In this document: piece by piece, positions 5,367-5,906 of the stretch | How the letters are laid out: each line of letters starts with the position of its first letter | How positions within the stretch are numbered: position 1 is the first letter of the stretch | Assembly: GCA_937942105.1 (NCBI GenBank) | Contig: CALDFS010000161.1 | Span: forward strand, 1 to 5,906 | Direction: 5' to 3' | DNA: 5,906 nt | Source: an uncultured Ruminococcus sp. | GTDB taxonomy: Bacteria > Bacillota > Clostridia > Oscillospirales > Ruminococcaceae | Notes under the pieces: generated by a model | Database searches by the model: none | What the model was told of the DNA's origin: nothing | Seen by the model: only the letters and a program-made list of their open reading frames with translations | Position numbers and translations under genes: made by a program

Positions 5367-5697
5367 AGGGCGATTATTCTATCATCTATTCGGCGGAAGC
5401 TGTTGATGATATCAAGGCGATATATTCCTATATTGCATTCAGGCTTAAAGAACCGGCAATCGCAAAAATCAAGTGAATCGTATAAAGAAGATGATACGGT
5501 CGTTGGATTATATGCCAATGCGGTATGCCTGTGTTGATTGGGATCCTTGGAAAAGCATGAACATCCGAAAGGCATATGCAGATAATTATGTGATATTTTA
5601 TGCTGTTGATGGTGAAAGCATGGCGGTCAACATAGTGCGTATTTTTTACGGTGGAAGAGATATACAGGGAATTGCAGCCCCTGAGCAGGAGCAGTAA
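5363..5697 (+). pseudogene. RelE/ParE-family toxin gene, frameshifted
   Basis: The frame from ATG 5363 gives MKGDYSIIYSAEAVDDIKAI and onward, the N-terminus of the RelE/ParE (plasmid stabilisation) family, but ends at TGA 5474-5476 after 37 residues. The rest of the toxin continues in another frame from about 5469 to TAA 5695-5697, ending in VNIVRIFYGGRDIQGI, the conserved C-terminal strand. Adding one A to the five-A run at 5464-5468 joins the two halves into an uninterrupted 111-residue protein reading AKNQVNRIKKMIRSL across the junction, which fits the family. The simplest reading is a one-base deletion that inactivates a ribosome-dependent mRNase or a gyrase-type toxin (which of the two is unclear). 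A sequencing or assembly error in the homopolymer would look identical. An internal GTG at 5473 could start the second half, but no good ribosome binding site precedes it. Confidence 0.8.
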
Positions 5698-5703
5698 TTT
5701 ATT

Positions 5704-5743
5704 GCGCCCCTTGGCTGAAAATTTGCCAAGGGGCGCGGTTTTT
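5704..5743 (+). terminator. Intrinsic terminator (repeat copy 2) after the toxin gene
   Basis: A perfect 12-bp stem GCGCCCCTTGGC (5704-5715)/GCCAAGGGGCGC (5725-5736) with a 9-base loop TGAAAATTT, then GG and five T (5739-5743). It ends the toxin-antitoxin transcript 6 bases after the toxin stop. It nearly duplicates 4927-4966; the stem difference (A here at 5728, G at 4951) keeps pairing with T. Read on the minus strand, the stem is followed only by a weak AT-rich stretch, so it is a poor terminator for the convergent HicB-type gene. Confidence 0.9.
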
Positions 5744-5770
5744 AGTGATATCTACTTGAAAAATTAAGTG

Positions 5771-5906
5771 CTACTGCCCAATCTGCTTTCTAAGAGCGTC
5801 CTGCAGGGTCTGAGAGAAGTTTATGCCCTTGCGTTCGGCTTCGGCGTTAAGCCAATATGGTATTGTAAGCGTTTTTTTAACTGTAGAGCGGCGTATATTT
5901 GCCCTA
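5771..5906 (-). CDS. HicB-family antitoxin, C-terminal end (5' partial)
   Basis: On the minus strand the frame is open from the window end to TAG at 5773-5771, giving 44 residues. They include VKKTLTIPYWLN, then GINFSQTLQDALRKQIG, the typical C-terminal DNA-binding segment of clostridial HicB-type antitoxins. The pattern V-K-K-T-L-T-I-P-x-W-L-N and F-S-Q-x-L-Q-x-A-L is distinctive. The rest of the gene, and any HicA toxin partner, lie beyond the window. The HicA/HicB pair would act on mRNA, with HicB blocking HicA and repressing the operon. The gene converges on the RelB/RelE-type module, with the terminator at 5704-5743 between them. Identification rests on a short segment, so another ribbon-helix-helix protein is possible. 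Confidence 0.72.
   Translation of the reverse strand, partial: RANIRRSTVKKTLTIPYWLNAEAERKGINFSQTLQDALRKQIGQ

Noticed and set aside
5464..5476. Programmed -1 frameshift making the full toxin
   Set aside because: The tract has only five A. The codons GCA AAA ATC do not form a good slippery heptamer and no clear downstream stimulatory stem was seen, so a simple deletion or sequencing error is more likely.

Overview
The window looks like the chromosome of an obligately anaerobic, fermentative clostridial Firmicute, probably a gut Oscillospiraceae/Ruminococcaceae-type organism. This rests on an [FeFe]-hydrogenase locus of the kind described in Ruminococcus albus, a BspA-like leucine-rich-repeat lipoprotein, strong AGGAG ribosome binding sites, and RelB- and HicB-type antitoxin genes. 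The taxonomic call is inference from gene content and protein style; no rRNA or marker gene is present.

Left part (1-3760), hydrogen metabolism and sensing. The window opens inside the 3' end of a protein with a four-cysteine Fe-S domain, a PAS domain and a C-terminal helical segment, which is the expected tail of a sensory (HydS-type, group C) [FeFe]-hydrogenase. Its stop codon overlaps the start of a PP2C/SpoIIE-family serine/threonine phosphatase (586-1758) that carries an unassigned C-terminal domain. After a 559-bp non-coding gap comes a 480-residue group B-like [FeFe]-hydrogenase (2318-3760). The simplest model is that a redox- or H2-responsive sensor passes its signal to the phosphatase, and the catalytic hydrogenase is part of the same regulon. 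No target of the phosphatase is visible.

The gap at 1759-2317 is the most unusual part of the window. It holds a 70-nt element that folds into a perfect cloverleaf (a four-way junction with no unpaired linker bases). Downstream of it lies a run of seven consecutive hairpins, six of them with perfect stems, covering nearly every base from 2035 to 2212. A long reading frame through this region is most likely a by-product of the repeats. The region could be a mosaic of small palindromic repeats, a structured RNA or hydrogenase leader, or both.

Middle (3827-4858): a secreted lipoprotein with about five BspA-type leucine-rich repeats. Its ends are GC-rich and its repeat core AT-rich, which suggests a mosaic gene.

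Right part (4926-5906): a RelB/DinJ antitoxin gene with a near-consensus promoter and likely operator repeats. It overlaps, through ATGA, a RelE/ParE-family toxin gene that is broken by an apparent one-base deletion in an A-tract. This module lies between two almost identical 40-nt terminators (37/40 matches). Converging on it from the other strand is the 3' end of a HicB-type antitoxin gene that runs off the window.
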